Assembly: GCA_945830395.1 (NCBI GenBank)
Contig: CALZYE010000006.1
Span: 1 to 64,000, forward strand
Length of the DNA: 64,000 nucleotides
Reading direction: 5' to 3'
Source of the DNA: an uncultured Clostridia bacterium
GTDB lineage: Bacteria; Bacillota; Clostridia; Peptostreptococcales; Anaerovoracaceae
Shown: in pieces, positions 54,374 to 63,896 of the stretch
Layout of the letters: the number at the start of each line of letters is the position of its first letter
Numbering within the stretch: position 1 is the stretch's first letter
Position numbers and translations under genes: made by a program
The notes under the pieces: generated by a model
The model's input: only the letters and a program-made list of their open reading frames with translations
Databases searched by the model: none
What the model was told of the DNA's origin: nothing

Positions 54374-55588
54374 CTATTTTTGCATATATTGTTTCAGTCC
54401 CTTTAAGACCGATATGCTTTCCGGAAATGTTTTGTACAGTACCTTAAGTTTGCTGTGTTTTTTAGGATAGTCATTATAATACTTATAATACGCATCTATA
54501 TATTTCGTGCCCTTATCCCATTTCTCTTTTTCATCTTTAGGCAATACAGTGCTTTTTAACCTGTATTTAGCCTGTATATATCTGCTTAAAAATGTTGTAA
54601 ACTTCCTTGCGCCGTTGGCATTCAGATGTTCCCTGTCCACAAAATCCTTCTCGGAAGAAATCCCCGCCTCTTCTCTAAGAGTTGTGAAATCTGCGTATTG
54701 GCAGCCTGAGGCCTCTACAACTTCTTTAATCCTTAAGTATCTTTGGTAGTTGATTATTCCCTTTTCATCCGTTATTTTATGAGGGAATCTCACAAACAAA
54801 ACATTTTTTACTCCCATCTCCCTGGAAACTGCGATAAACTCCTTCAAGCTTTTTTCCGCTGTGGGGTCCATGGGTATGGACTTTAAATCCCTCGGAACTT
54901 CAATTTCCTTTTTCTGTTTACGCCAGCCTACTCTTGAAAAAATACCTTTCATAGAGGCGTTACCGCGTTTTCTCATTTCAGATAAATCCTCACTCATATT
55001 GTCGTAAAACTGTCCGTGAAACTTTAAAAACGGAATACACTTATCAAGCATGCTGTCCTTGCGAACATGTGACAAATCCTTCAACATCTGTCTTTTATTA
55101 TCGGATTCCGGCATGTTGTCTTCTAATATTCTGATGGCTAATTCAGAGTATAACTTGCGTTTTCTGCCGCTTACCTTCTTAATTTTTTTCCTCTTTATTT
55201 TTCTGCTTTTTTTGTGTTTAATCTTAGGTTCCCGTCCGTATCCCGCACCGTTCACTTCAACCACAAGAACCTTAGGCTTTTGCTGCCTGAGTATCTCCTT
55301 TAGCTCGTATTTCCACAGGGTCACCGGATTATGTGAAAAAGCATACGGATAGCTTGTAACCTTGGTATTGCGGTAAGCCTCATTGGCAAAGTATCCGTAA
55401 TACACCTCGCTTGCCCCCATAATGACAACGTCAAGTGAGTCGGGTTTTTCTAAGTAAAACCCCTCAAGCCTCAAATGATTGTGAGTTATTCTGTTTCCAA
55501 AATATTCCTGGAGCGGAAAAAACAATGCAGTTAAAGCTGCAAGCATCAGAACTATCCCTATTATCCTCTTTTTATATATTTTCTTCAT
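54374..55588 (-). CDS. DltD-like SGNH-family membrane-anchored protein
   Basis: A 404-aa protein with an N-terminal membrane helix (about residues 8-25) and an extracytoplasmic SGNH hydrolase-like domain: the nucleophile block VIMGASEVYYG and the dyad DREHLNANGA. DltD itself has this layout and helps to hand D-alanine to teichoic acid. The insert of about 25 basic residues after VVEVNGAGYGREP is unusual. It is the last gene of the dlt-like operon, 30 nt after the MBOAT gene. Confidence 0.75.
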   Translation of the reverse strand: MKKIYKKRIIGIVLMLAALTALFFPLQEYFGNRITHNHLRLEGFYLEKPDSLDVVIMGASEVYYGYFANEAYRNTKVTSYPYAFSHNPVTLWKYELKEILRQQKPKVLVVEVNGAGYGREPKIKHKKSRKIKRKKIKKVSGRKRKLYSELAIRILEDNMPESDNKRQMLKDLSHVRKDSMLDKCIPFLKFHGQFYDNMSEDLSEMRKRGNASMKGIFSRVGWRKQKKEIEVPRDLKSIPMDPTAEKSLKEFIAVSREMGVKNVLFVRFPHKITDEKGIINYQRYLRIKEVVEASGCQYADFTTLREEAGISSEKDFVDREHLNANGARKFTTFLSRYIQAKYRLKSTVLPKDEKEKWDKGTKYIDAYYKYYNDYPKKHSKLKVLYKTFPESISVLKGLKQYMQK

Positions 55589-55618
55589 ACTTAATTACAC
55601 CTAAATCCATCGATATAT

Positions 55619-57235
55619 TTAAAATTGCATGTACACGAAATCAGCGGGATCGGCTCCCGTTCCATAAACTCCGAAAATCGAAACCAATAAAATTCCTATG
55701 AAGATGACTGTCCACTGAAGTAGCGCACTATGACAGTGAGTCAGCTCTCCCGGAGATTCTGCGTCTTTTCTCTCCTGCAAAATGCTGAAAATAAGCAATA
55801 TGATGCTTGCAATTAGAATTATAATATGGTCTTGAATCTGTGGCAGCATTCCCGGCAGCTGTTCCATAAAGAGATTACAGTTCCAGTCAGACACGGATCT
55901 TGCCATCATATCCACAGCACTGTTAAAGTCTCTTGCTATATCAAAATAATATCCTACCAAAACCAGTATGAATGTTCGCAGAATACGAAATATCTTCCAG
56001 AAAAATGAAGCATCCTTTACATGAAAAATCTCGTTCATTCGCAAAAATACCGGTTTTAGAAGCATTGACAACATCAAAACCGCTCCGTTCCAAACGCCGA
56101 AAGCTACATACTTTGAGTTTGCACCGTGCCATAGTCCCACAAACATAAACACTACAAAAATCGCGATGGACGACGGCAAAGTCTTTGCCAAATGAGTTCT
56201 TACCGGAGAAGGTTTTTCCCCTCCGTTTTTGACGATGCCGCTCAGTTTCATAGCGGCAGACGACATGGCTAAACTGTAAAACACATATTTCTTCATCCAT
56301 GCTCCAAGGCTTATGTGCCACCTTCTCCAGTATTCTCCGAGAGATTGAGAAAAATACGGTCTTTTGAAGTTATCGATCATATCTATTCCAAGAATCTTTG
56401 CAATTCCTCTTGAAATATCTATCCCTCCCGAAAAGTCCGTATAAAGCTGCAGCGCATATATAATTGCCGCAGACAATATTATGAGCCCGTTATACTGAGC
56501 ATAATTACCGGTACATTTTTGAACAAAGAAAATTGCTCTGTCCGCAATAACCAGTTTCTTAAATAAACCCCAGAGAATCAGCTGGCTGCCCAGTTTAAAC
56601 CTTATCCATTCCGGCCTATGCTCTTGTGTCAGCTGATTGCCCAGCTGTTCAAACTCACTGATGGGTCCCTGAATAACCTGTGGAAAAAATGAAACGAAGA
56701 GAGCAAACTTGAAGAAATTTCTTTCCGCCCTCGCTAAGCCTCTGTATACATCTATTAAATACCCTGTGGCCTGAAATGTATAAAATGAGATTCCTAAAGG
56801 TAAAAGGAGTTTTATGAATGGGGTTTCACCCTTTGAAAATCCTAATACCTCAAAAAGTCCGCCCACCATAAAGTTATAATACTTAAGTACAAAAAGAATG
56901 CCGAAGTTTAAAATTAAAACAATGGCAAGAATAAACTGCTCTTTTTTCTTCCGCTCTTTTTTAAATTCTTTAATTTCACTGCGGCTGAGTTCTCCCTTTT
57001 TCTGCTTTGCCAGCTCCTTAGTTCTGAGAGCATAATCTTCAATGTATTTTGCCGCAAAATATATTGATGTGATGGTACAAACTATGTAAAATGCAAACCT
57101 GTAGCTGTTGTACATATAAAAAACAAAACTTGCTGCAAGCAGTACCACCCATTGATATTTTTTTGACGGTATCAAGTAATATAATAGAATCGTCAGCAAG
57201 GCAAACACCGCAAACATGAACGATGTATATGTCAT
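55619..57235 (-). CDS. MBOAT-family membrane acyltransferase (DltB-like)
   Basis: A 538-aa membrane-bound O-acyltransferase with about ten hydrophobic segments. The catalytic region reads WRRWHISLGAWMKKYVFY and GLWHGANSKYVAFGVWNGA with the invariant His. DltB/AlgI family proteins move an acyl or aminoacyl group across the membrane to an acceptor. It is longer than most DltB proteins. Next to the SGNH partner it completes the surface-transfer step. Confidence 0.88.
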   Translation of the reverse strand: MTYTSFMFAVFALLTILLYYLIPSKKYQWVVLLAASFVFYMYNSYRFAFYIVCTITSIYFAAKYIEDYALRTKELAKQKKGELSRSEIKEFKKERKKKEQFILAIVLILNFGILFVLKYYNFMVGGLFEVLGFSKGETPFIKLLLPLGISFYTFQATGYLIDVYRGLARAERNFFKFALFVSFFPQVIQGPISEFEQLGNQLTQEHRPEWIRFKLGSQLILWGLFKKLVIADRAIFFVQKCTGNYAQYNGLIILSAAIIYALQLYTDFSGGIDISRGIAKILGIDMIDNFKRPYFSQSLGEYWRRWHISLGAWMKKYVFYSLAMSSAAMKLSGIVKNGGEKPSPVRTHLAKTLPSSIAIFVVFMFVGLWHGANSKYVAFGVWNGAVLMLSMLLKPVFLRMNEIFHVKDASFFWKIFRILRTFILVLVGYYFDIARDFNSAVDMMARSVSDWNCNLFMEQLPGMLPQIQDHIIILIASIILLIFSILQERKDAESPGELTHCHSALLQWTVIFIGILLVSIFGVYGTGADPADFVYMQF

Positions 57236-57265
57236 ATCTCTCTCCCTCTCTCCCTTTGCTGTAAT

Positions 57266-58456
57266 TTAAATATTGTCAGGAATATGATACTTATAGGTAT
57301 CCACCCTACTTCTCACTTTTCTCAGCTCATCGGACTTGTCCAGTATATATATTGAAGGCATATCTCTGCTTAGAAGCAGTGCAATTCCCTCGTCCATGGA
57401 ATACGCCCCTGTTCTGTGAAAAACAAGCAAGTCCCCAAACTGCAAATCGGTAAATTCCACGCCACGCGAAATAACATCCGCCGTGGTGCAAAGGCTTCCG
57501 CACAGCGTCCATTTATCGGAACCCTTGCCTGTTTTCTCCCCGGATAAACCTCTTCTCACATGAGTTATCTTGGGAATCTGCATGCCTTGAGTTTGTCCAT
57601 CATACTTTACCTGATGTATTCCGCCGTCAAGGATTGCATAACGGATGCCGTCGTTCACCTTTGTATCCATTACTTCCGTAACATAATATCCGCAAGGTGC
57701 TGCAAAAAACCTTCCCATCTCAACGGTGAGCTTCGCTCTTTGCGAAAGCTCCCGAATCTTAGGAGCAATTTCTCCAAGTCTCGCCTTTTCTTCTTCCATG
57801 GCATCCTCTTTGAAATAATCCACAGCAAGCCCTGTTCCGTACTCTATCTTGTCTATTTTGTAACCTGTTTCGGACTCTATCCTGTCGATATATGTCATGA
57901 ATCTGTCAATTTCTTTGATTACCGCATTCGGTCTTCTCTTCTGAGTTCCGGTAAAATAATGTATGCCGGCGATTTTAAAGCCCCTATACTCTTTTCTGTT
58001 TTTTATGTAGCTCAAAAGTTCTTCGCCGTCTATTCCGAATTGACTCTCCTCAGAAAGTCTCAGGAGTAAATCGCACTCTACATTCATTTTCACGGCACAT
58101 GAATTGATGTATTCCACATGCCTCCTGCTCTCTGCCGTTATGTTTCTCACGCCGTACTCGAGGGCGAGCCTAACCTCTTCCTCAGACTTATTTACACCGG
58201 AGAAAATAATCATCTCAGGCGAAATTTCAAGGCTCTTGCATACCTCCAGCTCGCCGGGGCTGCATACCTCCACCTTGGAAAATGCCTCAGGCATCACGCT
58301 GAGCAAAAATGGATTTGCCTTGATGGAAAAGCATAGCTCCACATTTTCACCGAAAGTTTCCTTAACCAAATTCGCCCTTGTTTCAAAATCCTCCTCTGAA
58401 AAAACATACGCCGGAGAACAGACCTCTGTACAAATTTTCTTTATATCTGCGCTCAT
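57266..58456 (-). CDS. Fold III PLP-dependent decarboxylase (DapDC/BtrK-like)
   Basis: A 396-aa PLP decarboxylase of the alanine-racemase-like fold. The PLP lysine is K46 in FSIKANP; the C-terminal active-site cysteine is in CGSLCTTADV; EMGRFFAAPCGYYV and HRTGAYSMDEG complete the family pattern. Relatives include diaminopimelate decarboxylase, BtrK (which acts on an acyl-carrier-bound glutamyl group) and the decarboxylase of exosortase-A loci. Its start ATG overlaps the carrier-protein stop (TGATG), so the enzyme probably acts on the carrier-bound substrate. Canonical dlt operons have no such gene. Confidence 0.85.
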   Translation of the reverse strand: MSADIKKICTEVCSPAYVFSEEDFETRANLVKETFGENVELCFSIKANPFLLSVMPEAFSKVEVCSPGELEVCKSLEISPEMIIFSGVNKSEEEVRLALEYGVRNITAESRRHVEYINSCAVKMNVECDLLLRLSEESQFGIDGEELLSYIKNRKEYRGFKIAGIHYFTGTQKRRPNAVIKEIDRFMTYIDRIESETGYKIDKIEYGTGLAVDYFKEDAMEEEKARLGEIAPKIRELSQRAKLTVEMGRFFAAPCGYYVTEVMDTKVNDGIRYAILDGGIHQVKYDGQTQGMQIPKITHVRRGLSGEKTGKGSDKWTLCGSLCTTADVISRGVEFTDLQFGDLLVFHRTGAYSMDEGIALLLSRDMPSIYILDKSDELRKVRSRVDTYKYHIPDNI

Positions 58457-58683
58457 CAGTCTTCCATCAGTCTTTCCACCAGCTTTGAAATTGCTTCCAA
58501 GGAGTTGAAGTTCTCCGGAACCAAGTCCGCCGGTTTGATGGTAATGTCGAACTCATCGTCCAACTCCTGAACCAGTGAAATAATATCTATGGAGTCCAAA
58601 ATTCCATCGCTGACCAGCGCTTTTTCTTCTTTAAAATCAACATCCGGACGCAAGTCCGTCAAAATTTCCAATACTTCATTCAT
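58456..58683 (-). CDS. Acyl/aminoacyl carrier protein (DltC-like)
   Basis: A 75-aa carrier protein with a phosphopantetheine serine at position 31 in LDSIDIISLV. Acidic throughout, as in DltC and ACPs. It lies between the ligase and the decarboxylase genes and would carry the activated amino acid as thioester. Stop and next start overlap by one base. Confidence 0.92.
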   Translation of the reverse strand: MNEVLEILTDLRPDVDFKEEKALVSDGILDSIDIISLVQELDDEFDITIKPADLVPENFNSLEAISKLVERLMED

Positions 58684-58771
58684 TATAGCAACCTCCCCAT
58701 TACATATATGTTTAAACTTTTTATGGTATATTCGCTCACTCTACATTCAATACTTCTTAAAATATTCAATG

Positions 58772-60277
58772 TTACTTAAAGTAAATCTTTAACTTCTGCA
58801 TATCCGTTTTGCCGTTAGGCAGCTTCGGCATTTCCTCCAGTTTTATAACCTTTCTCGGAACCATGAAAGGCGGCATAACCTTTCTGAAATGCAAAACTAT
58901 ATCCTTTGATTCCGCTCTGCCTGCAACAAACATATACAGATGTTTTTTGTCTGCGTGATACAGAACACAGCATTCCTCCACACCCTCCAGTGCAAGTGCC
59001 GTCAGCTCCAATTCTGCAAGCTCGACTCTATGCCCCATATGTTTTATCTGTCTGTCCTTTCTTCCTATGAAGGTCAGATTTCCATCGGCCTCTATTCTTC
59101 CCAAATCACCTGTTTTGTAAATCAGTTCCCTGTAATTTTTGTTGAGAGGATTCTGGATAAAGGATTTCTCGGTTCTTTCTGCATCTCCGTAATACCCCAG
59201 AGCAAGGCAAGGTCCCTTAACGCAGATTTCTCCCTCTTTTCCTTCAGGAACGGCATTATTCTCCTCGTCAAGAAGCAAAATACCGTAGTGTTTATACGGC
59301 TTTCCTATTGAAAGCACCGTCTCCTCTGTAACCTTTTCCTTCACCTCATAGTAAGTGCATGATGCGGTAGCTTCAGTGGGACCGTATTGATTTATAAATC
59401 TTGCCTTAGGCAAATTTTCCTGCCATATTTTAAGATATTTTCCGGGAAATACCGACCCCGAAAACACTATCTTGTTCAGATACTCAGGTACAACCTCTTC
59501 AAATGCCCCAAGCTTTGCCGGAACTTCCATGCCCGCAGCACTCCAGCATATAGTGGACACTTTATATTTGTTCAAGGTTTCGAACAACTGCGCCCCCATG
59601 GCAAATTCATTTTTAGGAACTATTACCGTTTCCGCAAAGGTCATAAGAGGCAAATATATATCTCTCACCGCTGCAATATAGTCAAGAGGAGATTGATTTG
59701 CCAAAATATCCTCTTCCGTTAATCCCAATACTTCATTCAGTCCGTCCAGATAGCAAAGGAGAGAATGGTGCGATGTAATCACTCCCTTGGGAACGCCGCT
59801 GGAGCCTGATGTAAATATAGCATATAAAGGCGAATACTCCGTCAGATTGTTTACGGCAGAAGCCAACAGGGCTTCGTCCGCCTCCGTGTCCAAAATATCC
59901 TCTACAGCGACAATCTTCCCCTTGTACTCCAAAGAATTTGCAAGTTCAAGATTATCCTTCGATACCAACATAATTTCGGAGTTTATTACCTTGAGAATTT
60001 GGTTCAATCTGGCAATAGGCATGGCAGAATCCATGGGAGCATAAAAACATCCCGCCTGAACAGCTCCCATATAGCAAACAGGAGTTATAACACTTCTTCC
60101 TGCCAAAACCGATACCGGACTTTCCGGCGGGAGCTTCCTCGCTATCCATGAACCCACAGCCTTCGTGAGTTTCCTCAGTTCCCCAAAGGTAAGGCTCTCC
60201 TCACCATTGCGATATGCTACTTTATCAAAATGATTTTTGCTTGCTCGATCAAGCATCATCAAAACAGATGTATCCAT
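58772..60277 (-). CDS. AMP-forming amino acid ligase (DltA-like)
   Basis: A 501-aa adenylating enzyme: A3 motif IFTSGSSGVPKGV, A5 NQYGPTEATASC, A7 YKTGDLGR, A8 GRKDRQIKHMGHRVEL and A10 PNGKTD. It would charge an amino acid onto the adjacent carrier protein. The segment SPLDYIAAVRDIY places an Asp where amino acid-type ligases bind the substrate amine. Head of the five-gene operon; the substrate may not be D-alanine, because a decarboxylase follows. Confidence 0.85.
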   Translation of the reverse strand: MDTSVLMMLDRASKNHFDKVAYRNGEESLTFGELRKLTKAVGSWIARKLPPESPVSVLAGRSVITPVCYMGAVQAGCFYAPMDSAMPIARLNQILKVINSEIMLVSKDNLELANSLEYKGKIVAVEDILDTEADEALLASAVNNLTEYSPLYAIFTSGSSGVPKGVITSHHSLLCYLDGLNEVLGLTEEDILANQSPLDYIAAVRDIYLPLMTFAETVIVPKNEFAMGAQLFETLNKYKVSTICWSAAGMEVPAKLGAFEEVVPEYLNKIVFSGSVFPGKYLKIWQENLPKARFINQYGPTEATASCTYYEVKEKVTEETVLSIGKPYKHYGILLLDEENNAVPEGKEGEICVKGPCLALGYYGDAERTEKSFIQNPLNKNYRELIYKTGDLGRIEADGNLTFIGRKDRQIKHMGHRVELAELELTALALEGVEECCVLYHADKKHLYMFVAGRAESKDIVLHFRKVMPPFMVPRKVIKLEEMPKLPNGKTDMQKLKIYFK

Positions 60278-60333
60278 AAGTTCCCCCTAATACACAGTTT
60301 TACTTTTTACCCCATTTCAATACCGTATATTTT

Positions 60334-60363
60334 AGTTTAACCTATTTTTAGATACTATGTCAA
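60334..60363 (-). promoter_or_regulatory. Promoter for the dlt-like operon
   Basis: On the minus strand TTGACA (60363-60358), an 18-bp spacer and TAAACT (60339-60334). It lies about 57 nt before the ATG of the AMP-ligase gene, in an AT-rich gap. Confidence 0.7.
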
Positions 60364-60450
60364 TTTATTTTAAAAAATATGTTGTTAATTCACAAATTCA
60401 AGTCGAATTTTGAAAATCCCTTGCCATATTCTTTTGTGAGCCTTGCTGCA

Positions 60451-60484
60451 CAAAAACAGCGCAGCAGCCATAAAACTGCTACGC
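60451..60484 (-). terminator. Terminator of the rplQ operon
   Basis: On the minus strand GCGTAGCAG pairs with CTGCTGCGC (one mismatch) around TTTTATGG, followed by TGTTTTTG. It closes the ribosomal-protein transcript about 67 nt after rplQ. Confidence 0.8.
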
Positions 60485-60550
60485 CTAAAAAGTACAACTT
60501 TTTGGAGTCATCTCATTAAATGACTTCAAAACCTGCTCTTTTAATTTCTG

Positions 60551-60892
60551 TTATACAAGTTCAAGAAATACTACTTCGGCACAGTCCCCTCTGCGAGGTC
60601 CCAGCTTAAGAATTCTTGTGTATCCGCCATTTCTTTCAGCGTATTTAGGTGCGATTTCTTCAAAAAGCTTAGTTACTACAGTTTCGTCATATACGAAGCT
60701 CAGTACCTGCCTTCTTGCATGAAGATCTCCACGCTTTGCCAATGTAATCATCTTTTCGGCAATTCTTCCGGCTTCCTTTGCTCTCGTATCGGTTGTGGAA
60801 ATTCTTCCTTCACGAAGCAAGTCGGTAACAAGGTTTCTCAACATTGCTTTTCTGTGAGCCGTATTTCTGCCCAGTTTTCTGTATCCTGGCAT
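60551..60892 (-). CDS. rplQ: 50S ribosomal protein L17
   Basis: A 113-aa L17 starting [21 protein letters not shown], with the family end [21 protein letters not shown]. It follows rpoA and ends the operon. Normal length and start; it has SD AGGAG just upstream. Confidence 0.98.
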   Translation of the reverse strand: MPGYRKLGRNTAHRKAMLRNLVTDLLREGRISTTDTRAKEAGRIAEKMITLAKRGDLHARRQVLSFVYDETVVTKLFEEIAPKYAERNGGYTRILKLGPRRGDCAEVVFLELV

Positions 60893-60981
60893 TTCAATGC
60901 TCCTTTCTTCTAAATCGTTGTCATATCAATGTAAATTACAAGGCGCATGCCTCTTTGGAACATGATATGTCGCTAAGTATA

Positions 60982-61926
60982 TTACTCGTCGCCGGGCTTT
61001 AGTCCAAGACCCAGTTCTTCAAGCTTATTCTTAACCTCATCGAGAGATTTCTTACCGAGATTTCTAACTTTCATCATGTCATCTTCGGTACGCTCTGTCA
61101 ATTCTTCTACGGTATTAATAGAAGCTCTCTTCAAACAGTTGAAGGATCTTACCGAAAGTTCAAGCTCCTCGATGGTCATCTCCAAAGCTTTCTCTTTCTG
61201 ATCTTCTTCTTTCTCAATCATGATTTCAAAAGCATCCGCGCTGTCATCCAGCTCGATGAACAGGTTTAAATGCTCCTGCATGATTTTTGCGCCGATCGAC
61301 ACTCCCTCTTCAGGAGAAACTGAACCATCTGTCCAAATCTCAAGGATGAGTTTGTCATAGTCTGTAACCTGACCTACCCTTGTATTCTCAACAGTGAAAT
61401 TTGCTTTGCGAACCGGTGTATAAATGGAATCAACAGGGATAACGGAAATCGGTGTATCCTCTGTCTTATTTTTTTCGGCTGTGACATATCCTCTGCCCTT
61501 AGCCAAATTGATTTCCATTACCAAAGTAGCGTTTTCTTCCAGTGTTGCGATATGAAGATCAGGGTTGTAGATTTCCATCTCCGCATCACCAATTATATCT
61601 GCCGCTGTGACTTCTTTCGGTCCAACCGCATTTATAATAACTCTCTTTGTATCATCACCGGTAAGCTTTACCGCCAGTTTTTTCAGATTAAGAATAATTT
61701 CGGTTACATCTTCCTTTACACCCGGAATTGTTGAAAATTCGTGTAAAATACCATCAATTTTCACAGAAGTTACCGCCGCTCCCGGAAGTGAGCTTAAAAG
61801 AATTCTTCTCATGCAATTTCCAAGAGTTGTTCCGTAACCTCTTTCTAAAGGCTCTACAATGAACTTTCCATAGCAACCATCTTCGCCGATTTCTTTTGTG
61901 ATCATTGGTTTTTCGATTTCTATCAT
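60982..61926 (-). CDS. rpoA: RNA polymerase alpha subunit
   Basis: A 314-aa alpha subunit with the N-terminal dimerisation domain ([25 protein letters not shown]) and the C-terminal DNA-contact domain ([38 protein letters not shown]). ATG at 61926 (MIEIEKPMI) has GGGAGG 8 nt upstream; the track start is 10 codons early. Confidence 0.98.
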   Translation of the reverse strand: MIEIEKPMITKEIGEDGCYGKFIVEPLERGYGTTLGNCMRRILLSSLPGAAVTSVKIDGILHEFSTIPGVKEDVTEIILNLKKLAVKLTGDDTKRVIINAVGPKEVTAADIIGDAEMEIYNPDLHIATLEENATLVMEINLAKGRGYVTAEKNKTEDTPISVIPVDSIYTPVRKANFTVENTRVGQVTDYDKLILEIWTDGSVSPEEGVSIGAKIMQEHLNLFIELDDSADAFEIMIEKEEDQKEKALEMTIEELELSVRSFNCLKRASINTVEELTERTEDDMMKVRNLGKKSLDEVKNKLEELGLGLKPGDE

Positions 61927-61975
61927 GATAAAAACCTCCCTTTCGTATCCAAACAAATAACGAACATTTAACTAA

Positions 61976-62563
61976 TTATTTGGAGTACAATTCGACGATT
62001 AGATGTTCCTCAATCGGCGTGTCGATTTCTGCTCTGGTAGGCAGAGCAACAACTTTACCTTCCAGCTTATCTGCATCAGCACTTAGCCATGACGGTACAA
62101 CGACCTGAAGTTCCTTAAGCTCCTTAAACTTAGGGGAACTCTGACTCTTTTCCTTGACTTTGATTACATCTCCGGCTTTTACCTGAAGACCGGGTGAATT
62201 CACTTTTTTTCCGTTCAAAGTATAGTGTCCATGTACTACAAGTTGTCTCGCTTCTCTTCTTGTGAATGCAAGACCAAGTCTGTAAACAACATTGTCCAGT
62301 CTTGATTCAAGCATAACCAACAGGTTCTCACCGGTCATGCCCTTTTTCTTAGCTGCTTTTTCAAATGTATTTCTGAACTGCTTTTCCTGCATTCCATAGA
62401 TGAACTTAGCTCTCTGCTTTTCACGAAGCTGCAGGCCGTATTCGCTCATCTTTCTCATATTTCTTCTCGGCTGTCTCTTGGACTCCTTAAAGATTCCCAA
62501 ATGACCCGGATCAATATCAAGTGATCTGCATCTTTTTAAAATAGGATCTCTGTTTGTTGCCAT
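61976..62563 (-). CDS. rpsD: 30S ribosomal protein S4
   Basis: A 195-aa S4 with an S4 RNA-binding domain ([27 protein letters not shown]). The N-terminus ([24 protein letters not shown]) is a variant with one cysteine, without a zinc-binding set. Located between rpsK and rpoA, the usual Firmicutes order in Clostridia. Confidence 0.97.
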   Translation of the reverse strand: MATNRDPILKRCRSLDIDPGHLGIFKESKRQPRRNMRKMSEYGLQLREKQRAKFIYGMQEKQFRNTFEKAAKKKGMTGENLLVMLESRLDNVVYRLGLAFTRREARQLVVHGHYTLNGKKVNSPGLQVKAGDVIKVKEKSQSSPKFKELKELQVVVPSWLSADADKLEGKVVALPTRAEIDTPIEEHLIVELYSK

Positions 62564-62584
62564 AATATGTTTTCCTCCCCTCTA

Positions 62585-62983
62585 CTATACTCTTCTTCTC
62601 TTCGGTGGACGGCATCCATTGTGCGGAATAGGTGTAATGTCTTTAATCATTGTGATTTCAAGACCTGCAGCCTGCAATGCACGGATTGCCGCTTCTCTTC
62701 CGGAACCGGGACCTTTAACATAAACTTCAACTGTCTTAAGTCCGTGTTCAAGAGCTCCCTTGGTTGCTTCTTCGGCAGCCATCTGAGCAGCGAATGGGGT
62801 GGATTTCTTGGATCCTTTGAATCCCAGTGATCCTGCACTTGACCATGAAAGGGCATTTCCTTCCATGTCAGTCAGCGTAACTAATGTATTGTTAAAGGTG
62901 GACTGGATATGTGCCTGGCCTTTTTCAATGTTTTTGCGCTGGATTCTTTTTCTTCTTACAGTTTTCTTTCCTGCTTTAGCCAT
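62585..62983 (-). CDS. rpsK: 30S ribosomal protein S11
   Basis: A 132-aa S11 protein: [29 protein letters not shown] and the end [16 protein letters not shown]. Located between rpsM and rpsD in the standard order. Confidence 0.98.
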   Translation of the reverse strand: MAKAGKKTVRRKRIQRKNIEKGQAHIQSTFNNTLVTLTDMEGNALSWSSAGSLGFKGSKKSTPFAAQMAAEEATKGALEHGLKTVEVYVKGPGSGREAAIRALQAAGLEITMIKDITPIPHNGCRPPKRRRV

Positions 62984-62995
62984 TTTAGTCCTCCT

Positions 62996-63364
62996 TTACT
63001 TTTTCTTTCTACCGACGGTCTTTTTAGGACCTTTGCGTGTTCTTGCATTAGTCTTAGTTTTCTGTCCTCTTACAGGAAGACCCCTTCTGTGTCTGATTCC
63101 TCTGTAGCTTCCGATTTCCATCAGGCGTTTGATGTTCATGGAAACTTCCCTTCTCAGATCACCTTCAACTAAGTACTTAGCTTCGATAATTTTTCTGATT
63201 TTACCGGCTTCATCCTCTGTCAAATCCTTTATTCTTGTATCAGGATTGATACCTGCTTCTGCGAGGATTGCTTTTGCTGATGTTTTGCCAATTCCGTAGA
63301 TATAGGTTAGTCCGATTTCTACTCTTTTGTCTCTTGGTAAGTCGACACCGGCTATACGTGCCAT
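62996..63364 (-). CDS. rpsM: 30S ribosomal protein S13
   Basis: A 122-aa S13 starting [26 protein letters not shown], with the basic tail [18 protein letters not shown] at 63364 has a GGAGG-type site just upstream; the track start is 10 codons early. The 128-nt leader to rpmJ contains small inverted repeats (AACACTTTATAAAAAGTGTT and GTGGAA/TTCCAC). Confidence 0.97.
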   Translation of the reverse strand: MARIAGVDLPRDKRVEIGLTYIYGIGKTSAKAILAEAGINPDTRIKDLTEDEAGKIRKIIEAKYLVEGDLRREVSMNIKRLMEIGSYRGIRHRRGLPVRGQKTKTNARTRKGPKKTVGRKKK

Positions 63365-63492
63365 ATGTTTCCTCCTTCTCCTATCTTCCGTCACTTGCCG
63401 GGGTGATATAGACAGGCGTTCTAAAAAATAAATTAATCTTGGGTGGAAGTCCCGGTTCTATTCCACTTGCCAACACTTTTTATAAAGTGTTA

Positions 63493-63606
63493 TTAACCTT
63501 GTCTCTGCTTATGCTTAGGATTTTCGCAGATAACCATGACTTTGCCATGTCTCTTGATTACCTTACATTTTTCGCAGATCGGTTTTACTGAAGCTCTTAC
63601 TTTCAT
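63493..63606 (-). CDS. rpmJ: 50S ribosomal protein L36 (too short for the ORF track)
   Basis: Reading the minus strand gives a 37-aa L36, [20 protein letters not shown]... The zinc cysteines are in CEKC and in the later [10 protein letters not shown], so it is the zinc-binding form. ATG at 63606 has AGGAGG 7 nt upstream. It sits between infA and rpsM, as expected. Confidence 0.97.
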   Translation of the reverse strand: MKVRASVKPICEKCKVIKRHGKVMVICENPKHKQRQG

Positions 63607-63655
63607 TTTAAAACCTCCTTATGCAAGGGCTGGGTTTCCCTCAGCCTTAATGCCA

Positions 63656-63880
63656 TTAATGTCCTTTATCTCTCCAAATGATTCTTCCACGAGTCAAGTC
63701 GTAAGGTGAAAGCTCTACCTTTACTTTATCCCCCGGCAGAATTCTAATATAATGCATTCTGATTTTGCCTGAGATGTGTGCAAGCACTTCAAAACCATTT
63801 TCCAGCTTGACTTTGAACATGGCATTTGGCTGTGCATCTACCACTGTTCCCATCGCTTCTATGACGTCTTTTTTCGCCAT
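63656..63880 (-). CDS. infA: Translation initiation factor IF-1
   Basis: A 74-aa OB-fold IF-1: [29 protein letters not shown] with [33 protein letters not shown]. Two residues longer than typical 72-aa forms. It lies just after map and before rpmJ. Confidence 0.97.
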   Translation of the reverse strand: MAKKDVIEAMGTVVDAQPNAMFKVKLENGFEVLAHISGKIRMHYIRILPGDKVKVELSPYDLTRGRIIWRDKGH

Positions 63881-63896
63881 GTTTTATACCTCTCCT

